The notes under the pieces are model-generated. The model saw nothing but the letters and a program-made list of their open reading frames with translations, ran no database searches and was not told where the DNA came from. Below, piece after piece: positions 35,401-50,400 of a stretch of 64,000 bases of DNA. Positions within the stretch are counted from its first letter, which is position 1. Every line of letters begins with the position of its first letter. The DNA is taken from the NCBI GenBank assembly GCA_013399305.1, contig VXAI01000444.1:124001-188000 (forward strand), written 5' to 3'. The DNA is from Rostratula benghalensis. Lineage: Eukaryota > Chordata > Aves > Charadriiformes > Rostratulidae. The position numbers and the translations under genes were made by a program.

Positions 35401-38400
35401 ATGTCATTTAAAGAACATCTGATATTACTGCTCTATGTAATGACCAATAAACAGTTTGAGGGTTACTACATAATGAAGTCTCATGTTCTCATTAATAGCT
35501 CCTTTAAAATAGTCCAGCTTAACAGGCGATCTTTAATAATAACTGAAAGATCAAAATGTCTGGTTTTCTTTCTTATCTTAACAGCTTGTGACAGTAAATA
35601 ACAGAGATGTGCTAAGATACTAAAAATTATTAAACCTGGAACACAGCAGCCACATTATGAGCTCAGAAAGTCCTTACAGCCATGTATCACACCGTATTTA
35701 TGTAACTACATATAACCAAAATCAGTGGTCTCAACCCACACATAATACTTCCATGAAGGTAAAAATCAAAGCAAAAATCAGCAACATCAAGCTCTGGCAA
35801 GTGAACTGGTTCAACTTCTTCAGGCAGGGGAAAAGAAAAAACAGCCATGCACAGGAACAGCCAAATTTACATCACGAGCACTAGCATTAGTGTGTACTAG
35901 TGCAGCTCACACCTTTACTGATCAAAGACAGAATCAGCAAGCCATAGAGCAGAGTCATCTTACCATTTGTTTTTGATTTTCCTCTGTGCTGTCCAGAATC
36001 AGAACACAGCAACGTCCTTGGGTGGGCAGACGATTTGGTTGAGGACAGACATTTTGTGGCAACTGGTTTCTCAGGGGAAAGCTCCTGTGAAATATCCGTG
36101 TTTTCTTCACTGCCAGAGTATTCTGTAAAATTGTAAGAAATGTTATTATTAGAAATCAGTTATTAAGAAAAGTTAACAGAATAAAAAACCAGCATCCATG
36201 CGTGCCCATAGCAGGCTTGTGTAATTCACTGTAACGAATTTTGTGTTACAGGCACAAGCACTGCTAGCCTGAGACCTCTTCCTCCCATCCCACTGTCCTT
36301 CACATGGCCACACGCCTTCCCTCATCTCTCAAAGTGATAAGAAAGCATCTCTAAGAAAAGAGTCTGTGTATGGAATAGGATGGGATTTCAGAAGCTGTGA
36401 CGCAGTGAAGATGTAAGAAATATGGTTAACAGCAGAAAAAGAGTACTCATCATTCATACAGGAACCCTAAAACTAACTAATATAACTGAGAGCATCTGGT
36501 ACACAGGGTACTTGATAATAAATCAAGAGGATCTGCACCCTCCTTAACTGGGTAAAGCTTTCATAAGTATTCACTTGCTAACGAAAAGCCAGATTTAAAG
36601 ACTGACGTGTCCATTTTGTAGTTAGATTTGTTCTGTGCCACTGCAAGTACTACTATATAAGCTGTCATCCAGCATTAATGATGTATCTCCACCAGAAAAT
36701 TATGTATCTTATAATTTGATATTAACCACTTAATATACACAGAACTAAAAAAATAATGAAGAATGCAGTTGTATCTGCAACACCCAGCATTAAAAGCATG
36801 GAAGTGGGTAACATGCAAAACAAATTAACAAAGGAAGAAAACGTTTTACCAGACTGAGTTATCTTTTTCTTTTTTTTCTTTTTCTTTGACTTGGACCTTC
36901 CATAATCTTTGGATTTTATTTCTTTGTTCTTTTCATGTTCTTTAACAGCTGAAATTAGAGAACATTCCACCTTAGTTTTTAAGATATATACACACACATA
37001 TTTTTTTAAGGACCTCCACAGTTTTACACAATAAAAGCCAGTTCACTGCAAAAAAAGAGAAAGATAGAGGAGAGAGAAAAAGAGGAGCAAAAGAAAACTT
37101 ATTTGTAATAGTTCCCAGCTCTCATAATTGGAATGGTCTGTTTTAAGTACCAATTTGGTTGTGCCGTAACAAACTTACAACAGCATGTGGGAGAAATCAT
37201 CTGAACACCAATGCCCATTTACTACTTACCTGCTTCAGAAATTACTAAAAAAGAAAACACTGGTGGGATCCATTTTGCAAATTACTATGCCAAACATTTC
37301 AGTAGCACAGTAATAAGTCTGACAAGAAAAAAAAAAATCACACCCCCCCCCCCAAACTCTCTTACTTCAATCAAATACTTGTTTGACTTGAAAATGGAAT
37401 AACGACTCATTCAGTTGGCTTTAACTGCTATTTTCTCTCCACCTGTTCTCCATCCTATCTTTAAGGGAATAAAAGCTCCACCATAATTTTTGAATGATTG
37501 GGTGATATCAAGTCCATCCTCACGCTTCCAGAGCGCTTGCCACGAAGTATAACCCAGCTGCAAGGTAACGTGCCCAAACACTTGCTTTCCATATCCTAGC
37601 ATTTGTTTACAATGCCTGTCTCTCAGATGTAGGTCTCTGCAGCAGGATTTATATGCAGAGTTCCTCAGGTAAATTATCCTTACTTGGTCGAGACAATAGG
37701 TGCAACCCTAGATCTACTATGGAAGGATGCCTCGCATCTCAAAAGGCTCTGCTCTCAGGGTGCTTCGCTGATTAAGCCACTCACCAGCCTACTTAGACAC
37801 CTCTTTCAATTTCTCATTGTTGATACCAGAATAAGCCCACTGTAAAAAATCTTCTCCTGCACAAAACATTTAAGGACACAAGCTGGTCTGTAACAACTCA
37901 TGAAGCAAACCAGCAACACCAGTGTATTATGTGAACCTCTCTCACACATGCAACGGTAAACTCCCCAGTTCACAGTCTAAGGTTCCATGTTTATGTTACA
38001 GCTCACTGAGAAACTGGAAATTTCATTCACATTTTACCAGCTGTGATGAGCACAGAGGAAACATCAGCATTAGCTCCTCCTGAGAGTCTTGATCTCTGCC
38101 TTCCCATCCTAGAACATCTTCCATTTTCCACTTCTGTACATCGTTAGTGACAGCTGTGAGAACTGAGCGTTGTCAGCAGCCACATTAACTGCTGACACAC
38201 ATGGCAGCCTGCCATTCCAGGCAAAGGAAACCTTCAAACTTCATCCCCCCTCCATTAAAATGTGTTGGGGGGGTGGGTAAAAAAACAAACTAAGAATAAA
38301 AAGGAAAAAAGAGGCTCATATCTGAGTCTCAGCACAGAGCTTCCAGCTTCCTCCTTACTTTTGTTTGCCCTCATCACCTAGTGCTCCCCTACCATTTCCT

Positions 38401-41400
38401 TCTCCCCTCGCATCCAGAAGATGAAAGTAAGTTCTGCCATTTTGTTCTTCCAGAAGGACAAAGAGAGAATAACTGAGGTCAACAGAGGTTGGAAAATTTT
38501 ACAGCTTTTCATCTGGGAATTGAAATTTGCATGGTCAGACTGGCTGATTTGTTTTTAAAGGTACTGAGAGTATGGTACTTCAGACACTATCAACATATCC
38601 ATAATAAACACGACAAAAAAATTCTGTGTTCTACAGGTTTTTCCCTTGAGCTTGCCACTCCATCTTTTAACAATCTGAAAAGATGCAAGTATTTGCAAAT
38701 TTCTGTGTACAATTGTCTTCCCAGATACACACTACAGTTAATGCAGTCTTTTCTTTAAAAAAACAAAACAAACCCAAACACTACCAAGACACCAAACAAA
38801 CACAAACCCATAAAAAGTGAGAGTTACAAAAGAGACCTTCCAAGAGACCCATACTGACAAATCACTTTGTCCCATGCTGTTTCTTGTAAGCACTCTTGGT
38901 CTTGAAGTCTAATGAATTCTCACTGAAAAAAAGATGAGATAAGGAGGCTACCTAGGTTAGGAGCATCCTCACATCTTCACATGTTCAAAGAGAAGAGTAA
39001 ACATATAATCCTAAAAACTCATCACCAAACAGCTACATTTTTAAAAAGGATTTTTTGGCAAAAGCATAAAAAGACCTAAGCTTTCTGAATTTCCTTGAAT
39101 GACAGACTAATGAGGACCAAGTACTCAGGCACATCGCTGCTGAAAGATTTCATCTCTACATGCCATGCTCTCAAGTAAGAGATGTCCCACGGAATCAGGC
39201 CAGTGAAGGCACACACGGATCTCACTCAGACTTTCCAACAAGGGAAGGCAGCAAAGGATACCCAAAAATAAACAGAGGCCGTGTGTTCTCATTGATTACT
39301 ACGACCAACACAACAATCCGGTGACAGGCAAGTAAGGTGATCTCCAGAACACCTCTTACAGACAAAATAGTCTAAGCACTAAGCATTTTTTTCCCCGTTT
39401 TCCTCATCACTGTGACTTGAATTCCAACTACCTGTCTGAAGGAGAGTGGTGATATAGGAAGTCTACAAGTATACTGGAAATAATTTATATATTACATATA
39501 TTAAAAAGTATTTAAATATATGCATTTTTTAAATATATCTATGTGAGGTGAGTATTTATGCATACACATACCCTGCCCTGTGCATGGCTGTTACCTACAT
39601 ATACAGGTTTCCAGTATAAACAGGGTTTACACTGTACCACTGAACTGTCAAATAACAAGAAGTACCAATTACAGAAGCAGTCAAACCCTCTTAAAAATAG
39701 AAAACATAGAAAATAAAAAAGACCTGGTCATCCTGCCCCTGGGGGTCCACTGTATCGTCCCCCCACCCCACCCCATTTTGTTTTTTGGTTGTTTTTTTGG
39801 TGTTTGGTTTTTTTTAAGTTCAGGTATCTCAACAAGTTGAGGATTAAATAAAATATTTAATGCTTTGGACAACCAAGAGTTTTAACAAAATTAAGGCACA
39901 TGTATCAAACAAGCAAGAATCTTTTAGTGTCCTTAAATACTGCAGTAATTTTTACATCTCAAACCCTAATGCATATCCCAAGAAAACTTACAAAGTTCCC
40001 TAGATTGAATCTTCATTTCAAACTACTGCCAAGAAACAGTGAAAACACACTGCTTATGTTTTACACTGTACCTTCAAAAAAATTAAACTTTCTAAAAGAA
40101 GGCAGACAGAATACTTTCTATCCATGTTATTAGTTTCTTACAATGTTTAAAGCTCTTTGAAGACTTTTTCAAGCATAGCTTTTTCACGTTAAACTAAAAA
40201 GGCGTACCATTTTTAACTCTCTTTTCTTGAGGCTTCCGCAGTGATCTCACTACGTGGTTCTTGGTGTGTTCTCTAATAGAATGCTGGTGACTATTTAATG
40301 CACTTACAGGAGTTGAGGTTCTTCTCTTTTCTATTTTTTCATCTTTATATGGGGTACTTCTTAGGGCTACGTGTAGAGGACCATCTATAAAGAGAATAAA
40401 GACGAAGGCCAAGCTTTAAATACTTTAAAAAAAAAAACAAACACCCAAAGACTAAGTCTGCTCCACCAGCAGCATTTCTGGTAGTCACCATGGGGTGTTT
40501 CTGATCAGACACACTGTTCAACTCACAATCCTGACAAATGGATCACGGAAATGCTTTTAAACAGAAGCAGATTTAAATGTTAAAACCTGTAATGCTTCTG
40601 TTGGCTTGTTTACTTTTTCTCTAAAGAAACAGTAGATAGAAAAGCCTTCCCCAAAGCTCTGTTCTTCCAGAAACATTATGGCTTTGAAGATGCACAGAGA
40701 AACGGTTCAGTTTGGCAGATACAGGGTCAGGTAATTTTTATTTCCTTTGAGAGAAAAGGGCCCTGTTGATTTAATTAGAGGAACCACAGCCTGTTCTCAA
40801 AGAGTACAATGAGGCCTACAGAAATGATGTAAAGAAGCTCCGCACATTTAAGGACGAGCAGTTTTCAAATACATACCACAGAAACACGAGTATTTCAACT
40901 GAGAGTGAGATGCAAGAATTCAGGATCACTACCTAAAATTCATAAAACTCATGAGATACAGACATGGCTTCATCTGAGATTCCATTTACTATTTAAGTTC
41001 TCATCTTTCTAATCACAGCTAGCAACTCCTATTGACAGGCTCCTGGACATGGAAAGAGAGGGGTGAAGCTGATAAAAGCTAAGGCTGCATGGTGTGTGGG
41101 ACAGCCAGACTGAACACGGCAAGCACATCGCTATTTTGGAGAATGACATCATGTACTCTGGTAATGAGACTGCCTCAAAGGTAACTTTTGTTCAGTCAGG
41201 AAACTCACTGTCGCTTTTTCCCGGGTGCTTATTTACATCAGCAGCTGTAAGAATGCAGAAAGCAGCATGTTTTGTCCATGAATTATCAAAATCAGAAGAC
41301 AGTCCTTGATAAGACATAGCAGTATGCAAGAGTATCGAAATCGGACAACAAAAGACAGCAATTTGTGCATGGCCTTCCCCCAACAGGACTAACTTCTCTT

Positions 41401-44400
41401 GCAGAAATAACTACAAAGAGGGGGGGTTGTTGTTTTGGTTTGGGTTTCTTGTTTTAAGTTGTTTTGGTTTAAAACATAGGCTTATTTTGGTAGGAATTCT
41501 TGCTAACAGAATTTGCTTATGTGAAGACTTCCATGGTTAGTGGGTTGAACAAAACCTCATCAGTTCAAAGATGTACATGGTAGCTGAAAAATAAAATTGA
41601 GGTACTTTATAACCTGTTTGGGAGCACTATAAAGTCCTATCAAACTCTCAGAAAATGCAAACTGTTTGTTTGTAACAGCACAGGATGAGAAGTCATGTAA
41701 ACAAGTCTTTCTTGAGCTTTTCCAATTGCCTACCTTTCTGTATTAAGCTTCAAAAATATTTACAGAACACCACCTCAGGGACCCCCAAAATTACAATACA
41801 AAAGATCTACACAAACCAGAGAACCTCTGTTTAGGCCTCTTAACTTCCATCTCTCCCAGCTGCTCAACTCAATTTCATAAATTAAGATCTGAAGACCCCA
41901 TGGCCACCTCGATCCTACCAGATTTCGAAGAGCACAAGGCATCTGGAGTTCTTGTGGGCTCAGATCTGTATGCATGGGCTCTTGAGAACACAAAACCATA
42001 TTACGTGTCCATTAGCTTTTTTTTAGCTTCACAGTACTGAAATTTAAGGAGATTTTTGCTAAGAATATGTTGCATCTTTTATGATACATTAATACATTAC
42101 TATAAGGTTTTTTCAGCCACCATTAACACTGTCTAGGGGAGTTCAAGGGTACCCTATCATACACTGAATGTATTTTCTTCAAAAACTGACAAAAAAGTTT
42201 TCAACAAGTATGTTAAGTTTTGAAACATCTTTTGTTCCCCTGGCAGGAAAGTTTAGAGGGTCTGTGAGATCACTCTGAAATATATTTTAGCGGTTGAGAC
42301 TAAATTGGAGTAGATAAAAAGATTAAAAAAACTGGAGAGTTATCCTAACCTTTTCCAAAATTAAACGTTAAAACTTGTGCTACAAAGACCTCTGCCTCCC
42401 CCCTATCACCAGAACTCCTGATTTTCAGTTTCAAGAAAGGCCACCAGAGAGCCCATGAGTGCACCATATTTACATACCTTTACACCTTAACTTCTGTTAG
42501 CGCTATAGCTAGCTTCTCCTGAAAGCTACTTGTCCATGAAGCCCTCCACTAGCACCAGGCAACAAGACAACTGAACTGCAAGTCTGCAGTGAACAGGAAT
42601 ACTGTGCTTGTAGAGACTTTTATCAGGAAGCACAAAGTAGACTCTGCATTTTTTAAAGCTGGCTATGCAGGTACCATGAAGATACAGAGATATCCTGAGG
42701 TGGGACACAGGCGACATCTAAGCTAACACCTTCCACATATTCCTAATTAGGACTAATTAAAACAAAAAACAAAATATATGTTAGCATGCTTTAACACCTC
42801 TATGATCCAGAGTACCATTGATCATCATCAAAATTATGTGATTCTCTACAAAACAGACTGCAAAAGCCCTCCTGACATCCATGGCCATGAACCATTTTGC
42901 TGTTCTTGAACAGGGATGTTGGAATTCAACACCAGCAGAATAATTTCTAGCTCAGATGATGCTAAGTACCACTAAAAGGAACAGGAGAAATGTTCATTAA
43001 AAGATGGAGGTGACAAGGCTTGCTGCTTAACTGACCATAGCCTTCTTCCACAGAGTTCTTCAGGCCTCTCTTCTATAATCCTGGGAAATATCCTCTTTCA
43101 TAAAAGGAGCTGATCCAGAAGCAGTAAAGGATCTTAGAAACTAAAAAAATCCAGACCTGAGCCATGAAACCACCTCAACCATGCAGAAGATACAGGGACA
43201 GAGCCTTTCCAGAACTTATACTTAGGCATGTCAAGACTCAGTGACAGAGAAGGCAATAGCTCTCTGTCCAATGGAACACAAAGATGGCAGACCCCAGGTA
43301 AGAAGATAATTCAGCCTTCACAGAAAGCAGAGATTGAATTCCCAAGTGGTATGAATTAGAAAATATTCACCATCCACAGCTGTGAGATCAATTGATGAGA
43401 TTATCCACTGATATTTTCAAGAAGTGAGAGACCACATACCATCTTGACTCACAGCTGAAGTATTTCACACAGCCAACCTCCAAAAACTAATGCAGTTTTC
43501 TCAAGAAAAGCCACAGAGATGATCAGCAGTTCTGTAGAATGCAGAGGGCGTTAATGCAAATCTTCACCTACTCCAACAAGAAAACTGTAAGCCACTCAAG
43601 CACATTGCACCACCTAGCAAAGGTAACGAGGGGTAAAAGGAAACCCCCCCCAAAAGGATCACCCCAAAAACCCTAAGCTACACGCCAAAGGTTCACATAG
43701 TAACAGCTATCAGTTGACAACTGGATGCCTTAAACATTCAAGCTGTCAAAGCAAGTTTAACAACGTGTTCCCTGTATCTGCACAGCTGGATATCATCAGT
43801 AACTTCACTTTTTTCTTTCCATGCATTCCTGGCATTAAGACAGCTACACATTAACACAACATACTGAAACTAACTCTGAATAGATAGAATTGGAAAGTCA
43901 TGCACAACACTTTGAACCTACTAATAAAGTGCACGAGTTTTTAAGTACCTTTGGTAGACTCCTCAGTAGTGACAGATTTTCTATGAACTACAAAGAGCAG
44001 GTTTGTTGCCTTCGTTCCCTTCTCACGGCAAGGAGTACAACAGAGCCAAGACTGGCTGCCGTACCCACAGACCCAAACTGCAGACTAACACCACACTGCA
44101 TTGACTTCAATGAGAACAAAACTCTCCAGGGAAGCTGAACAATGTAAGGGTATCAAGTGATGAAGTCCCTGGCAGTGTGACAGCCATGCTGCCTGGCACT
44201 ACTAAGTGGTTATTAAGGACAGTGCCTACCTCAGTGAATGCTTTTAGAGCAACTCCTTGCACATGCGTGTCAAATCACCTACTTGTTCACACGTAATGAG
44301 GTTCGAATTTCCTTATAAATATTCAGTACTTTCAAGTGTAGAGCCTCTTCAAGGTCTGAGGCACTGAAGTCTGGCACAAGTTGACTTTCAGATTTTAGAA

Positions 44401-47400
44401 AAATTGTTCAACACAAGGGCATGAGCTAAATTTTGAACCTCCAGATGAAAAGATGTTACTAAACACTGGAAGCCATCAATTCAGACAGACTCAAGTTCAA
44501 GAAGCAGACACACACTTTAGATCTCCAAATTATGAGCTGCAGGTACAAGAATTAAATTAAGCTATTATGTCTCATGCCTTTGGAGTGGTCAAGAAACAGT
44601 AAGCTTTATTAAAGACAACCTTTTGCAGCACTTCATGTAAAATAACATGGACAGAGTTACATCTGAAAGAGAAGACTGCCATCTTCAGAGGAAGTTGCTC
44701 AGTCAAGTGTCTGTAGGGCACACATCGCATTATGGAACAACATACTCAAACAGTGAACTGAGTCATCGTGCAGAGAGAGAAGGGGTCACAAAGAAAAAAA
44801 CCTATCAAGGTTAATGCATATGAACGTGGGATGTGGCTCTACTCCTTTATTGCAGCAATCAACAAGTAACTGACTTGCCAAAATTTTAACAGATGGACTA
44901 CACCACATTCAATTTCCAAGTGATAAATTTCATACAACATCTTAATTTGAACTGCCAAAAGCTAACACAACTGTTTCATGCAAGACAGATTTTGAGAAGC
45001 CTACACTCAAAAAGCTTGTTTTAACCTTGTGTGCCCACAGACGTACGTGCAAGTCTTGACTCCTCTTTAACAGAAGGGCTGCGGGTGGCTCCATAATGCA
45101 CCTGCAGGGACACAATGCAACCCAAGAACTGAGGGCAGAAATCCCCGCTACTCCTGTATCACAGCAGGACACAAAATCAACTGCCTCATTCTCTACTGTT
45201 GGGAAATGACCAGGATCATAGACCTTTAAATCAACTGCTTGAGAAATCTCATATGTGAAAGTTGCCCCAATGTTCTTAAAACAAGTTAAAAATAATGAGT
45301 GCAAATCTATGCTGATACAGAAGTCATAAATAACAAACTGTTAAGCAATTAAATATAACGACTTGGCTGATCCTCAAGGCCAAGTTCTCAGGCTTGCTGT
45401 TAACCAATTATAGCTTTGCTGCCTGTAATTTGTATGCAATTAGTAATTGCCAAGTGAGTATGTTTACGTAAGAAAGCACTACATATGAAGGAGTTTCACC
45501 TGCAATAAATGAAGCATGCTTATTAATCCTATTGATTATCTGCGTGTTCTCCACCGCCCATGAGAAATCCCCACAACAATTGGTGCCTGAACAGGGACCA
45601 ACACTCTACAAGGACAATTCTTTCAGTAAAGTGCAAACAAGTAGTAGTAACACTCATGGAGGTAAGTATTATAACAAGGGATTGTGGGAAGGGTTGTTCC
45701 ATCATCATGATCTTGTAACATTAAAGAGAAGCATGGCCTGAATGCCAGTAGCGTGTCATTCTATCCAGAGTAGCAAGGCATACCTGGAAAACAAGCTAGG
45801 CAATGGCATTTCCTTCCCCTCTGTTCCCTGAGGGGTCACTGCACCAGTTAGGGACATCTGTCAGATCTCCCACTGCAAAGTTAGGGTCCCTCTTAGAAAA
45901 AGGGAGGGACAGGACAAATCAGTTCCACATCAGCCTCTCCAGCTCACACAAGTGCTAAAGCCAATGTCAAGTGACACACTTTACATTTCAGATATTTCAG
46001 AGTGTCCATGCACTTCAGTGCCTAAGAGACAGCCTGTAAATTCCCTGCTGAGCGGGAGAAGTAATGCCATGTCTCAAGCACTCACAAGGAAATAACGCAA
46101 ACCTGACATCCATAGAACTGGTAAGACTCACATACCCCAGAGAAGCAGTGGGAGAACTGTCTTGTGGAGACAAGAGCGTTCTGACACTGGTGTGGTGAGC
46201 TGTTCTCAAGGCCTTGTGTCTTACAAGTGACCTGTGCTTCATTATCTGCAAAATGCACGTGAAAGTGCACACCCCTGCATATGCTAATAAAGATTCTAGA
46301 GACCATGATGAACATATACAACTACGGCATTCATTTCTCCAAATCATGCTGCTTATGCATGCATGCAAATCACCTGAGAAAAGGGATAAAGGTGAGACAA
46401 GGCTGTCCCTGGCAAAGGGGTGTGGACCCTGCCAATCCAGCAAACCTAACAGGGGAAACCAAGAGCCTCTAGAGAGAGCAAAAGATGATGACTGTGCCTG
46501 GGAAGATTTTTCCCAAGAATTAAGATTATTTTCCCCTCATCGCACTCTACAACTCCCTGAAGGGAGGTTATGAAGAGGAGGGGATCAGCCTCTTCTCCCA
46601 GATGTTCGTATACAAACCTTGAGATTCCTCTCACCATAGCTGGTGCTGTTGGAAGTCTATGGATGTGAAGTCTCCCCTCCTCCTCCTTCCTGAGAGTGGG
46701 ACATGACATAGTGTACTAAGTAATTATACTTAAATTGTTCCTTTCCTGCATTCCACAACATGGTCATGAGCCACTCACACCTGTCTTTTCTGTGTTGAAA
46801 TTCTGATTTTAGGCACAATAAATAAAAGGGTTTGCTAGTGTTCTGAATATTGCATAATTTTCTAGAGCTCTAGGACACAGTATTTTCACTTTAAATCTAG
46901 GAAAAAGTCCACCTCACTATTTATTTTTTTAATTTATTTTAATGTGTAGCAGAAACAGTAAGGAGTTCCAGAACTCCAAAATAAAACTTAGGTGAGAAAT
47001 GGGCTTAAATGTGATAAAGCTTCTAAAGCATGAGTACCTCCAAGCTTATGGAATAACAAGACTCACAATTTCTAAATCTATTAGAAATCAACACCTTTTA
47101 CTAAGCACTAAAAGCCATCTAATGCAGTGAAGTATAAGAAAAGGACATTTGTCTCGAAAGAGAAAGTCATTTAAATACATATACTTTGAACAGGAAAGTC
47201 TTTGCTCACAAAAACATGGTAAAGCAAACCCACTACATTACCCACTTCAGTTTTCAAAAGCCTTCACTCTCACTACGCAGAACATCCTGAAAAGTCTTTT
47301 AAAAAGATGACATAAAAGCATTCAGTAGACAGAGAAGGTCTTACTCAGCAGGCTGTCTTCAGGTACGTGCCATGAAGAACAGAAGAGATGCTTGCAAAAC

Positions 47401-50400
47401 ACAACAGAACACAAAATGCAGTAGTATGAGCTCATGTACCCCACCAACTCTACTTCGGAATGTGCGGTACTCCCACAACAGAAAAATAGAGAACACATTG
47501 ATTTAACAACCAAGTGGCACTTACCATCAGATATATAATTGATACAGAATGACATGACTTCTCCTCATCAAGAAAAAAACCTTCCTGTAGCTCCACAATA
47601 GCAGACTTTGACAGTGAAAGTGACTTTGAAAACTTTATGGCCTGCCTTCCAGCTTGGTGCATCATTAACGAGCTGTCAGCACAACCCAGGGGCTATTGGC
47701 AGGGCTGTGGTGATGAACCCCATCAAAGCAATCCAGGTTGAGAATATCCACCCCAAACGGGCAATTAAGAAGGGTTAAAAGGGTTAAATTAAGAAGGGCT
47801 TAAAATAAGCAAGTATGGTTACAGTTCAACACCAAAGAATTTTACCTGCCAGAGAAAGGGTCAAGATCCTGAGTCACTGGTCAGTTCATTCAAGACAATC
47901 ATGGGAAAACTTCTCAACGCAAAATAATTATGCAGTTACAAACAGCAGAACAGAAAAAGCACACAGCCTGTAAGCAGTGTATTTTTATCACTGTGCAGTT
48001 GCCAGCAGCCATTCTTCACAAAGCACTCATCTCAGGTGTGGGTGCCAAGGCAGTACTTTGGTTTCATTTAAGCTGCATGTAAATGTAAATTAAAGAAAAA
48101 TCTTCCTCTACCTAATAAAATCTTCTGCCTTTGCATTATTTAAAATTACAGGTGTATTCGGGGCATAGAAGTTTACATGTAGTAGCAGTGTGTTAAATTA
48201 CACTTATCTTGTGAGGAACAAGCAGTAGCACCTCAAATGAAAAAAACATTTGTTAGACCCATTAGGAAAAGCAGACATGAAGCAAAATAAGGGTAGACAT
48301 ATTCTGCTCTAGCTCAGTGAACAACTTGGAAGACTTAAATTCTTAAACAACTCTTGAAGATCAAATGCAAAGACACAAAACACCAAGGAATTCAGCAAAG
48401 AGAAAGCTGGGGTTTATCCAGCAGCCTCAGAGATGACAGCTTTTATAAACCTGCAGTACAAAGGGAAGTCAGTCCACAAGAACAAAGTTTGGATAGAGCA
48501 CTGCAGGTCACAACCAGACGTGAACAGCCACTCTGATGTTATGCAAGATACTTAGAAGAAAGTGCTTCAGAAAATGAGACAACAAAGCAGATGTTAATGT
48601 GATTTTGAAGATTGCAAAGCAGTTAGAGCTTAAGCATTGATTTTCTTCCTAACCGTTAAGTTTTTATCCCTTTTTTGTTTTATCACCACCCATGAGCTGC
48701 ATTAGGGTATTTCTCAATTACAGCTATAGCAATTGCATTTGTCAAATACTAGGACTTCTTTCCCCACAGGTCCAGCACTGGGAGCTGGTACTGGATTTCT
48801 AGCCAAGCACACTCCTGAAGTAAGACCATGAAATGTAAAGACCAAATAAAAAATAAGAGAGAACTGGAGTTACCCAGACTGTTTCCCTAATGTAGAAAAT
48901 GAGAGAAGTCTGCAAATGATACTATTTAGATATTTGTCAATCCAGGGGGAGGGAAAAACCCAGAAGTCAGAAATTCAGGAATTGTAGTTCTGAAAAAAGA
49001 ATAGAGGTTTAATGCTCAAGTGAGTTGTACAAAAGAATCTGAGAAGCTGCATGGTCAGTTCATTACAGAACGTGAGCCGTATTTCAAGATGAGGGAGTTT
49101 CTTCAGTTTTATCTTCTGTAAAGCACATTGTTGTGTCCTTCTTTTCCACCATGAAATATGCTAAAATGGAACCCTAATGAGACTCCTTCAGCCCCCCAAA
49201 ACCCCACCAAGATTCTGCTCTTTCCTGCTTGTCCTGCCTGCTGCTTACTAAAAGAAAAAAAAAAAAAGGAAGAGATCAGCAGCATACTTACACAGTGAAC
49301 CAGCTGTGGGCCATCCTCTTTTTGACATGTCTTGATTAGCTTTTTCAGAAGCCAAAGCAGCTCTGGTTTGAATACCTCTTTTCACAGGGCTCTGCTGTGA
49401 TTCTGCAGCCTTCTCCACTCCATGAAAGTATTTCATGTGATAATGCAATAACTTTGCTTTGCGGAACGATTTTGAACAGTCCAAGAACTTGCATCTAAAC
49501 TTGTGATCTTGATCAACAGCTGCAGCTTTTTTTGATGCAAGAAAATTTGCTCTCCTACAAGCTTTTGTTACTGGAAGAACAAAACAGATAAATTCCCCCA
49601 TGCATTTGCATTTTATCAATCTGCTTCCTAAACTTGAAATAACAAAAAAAAGAGTTTAAAAACGGGCATGCATTCAAACACATTAGCTACAAAATGCTGA
49701 AAATAAAGTTTTAATGCTGTATCTGCCTTGAAGTTCAATAGCTTTTAAGGGAAAACTCTGCCCTGATGTGCTCTTAAAAACTGGTTGTGATGACACCAGT
49801 GCTTTTATGAATGAGTTATCAGAAAAGGACATTGTGCTTCATTGACCAATCACTAATATCACCGTATGTAGTACTAATGGAGATAAGAAAAACTGCACAG
49901 AGAGTGTGTATTTTAGTCAGAAAACTGGATTACTTTCTATCAAGTATTTATTTCTTTATAGCTGTTTTTATCTTTGGTGAAATCACTTTCCAAAGAGAAT
50001 AGTTATGCTGCTGTGCTTGTAACTATTCTGCTACCTGCTTTCTGGATGGCTTGTCCTACTACCCAAGTCCAGTTACTTCCAAGAACAACAGAAGCAGTGT
50101 CAGAACTACATTTTTCAAGTAAAATTGAAGTTCACTTCAAAAAAAATACGAAAAAGCAAAAGGAAAACTGCTTGCATCTGTTGGAAAATTTCTCCGATGA
50201 CATACAGTTAATCAAAAAAGCAAGGAAACCTTCAGACTCAAATGGAACAATCATTTTAAGGCATCTGTTGTACAGAGCACTGCTGAGCAACCCAGGGTTA
50301 CAACTAAACTTGGCCTGGGAAACTCCCAATTCTTCTTCCAGCCTTTCAGAAAGTTTTCATTCATGTTTGTGCTAAGAAATACACAAAAGAAGTATTTTGA

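Larger units (their letters stand above)
40385..49291 (-). other. PHF20 intron e-f
   Basis: 8.9 kb, the second longest in the window. It contains the retroviral fossil at 45339-45662 and a G/T-rich tract at 41420-41470. The rest is non-coding by inspection. Confidence 0.7.

Noticed and set aside
45897..45913. Polypurine tract before a 3' LTR of the retroviral fossil
   Set aside because: A purine-rich run is present, but no TGTT-starting LTR copy follows it.
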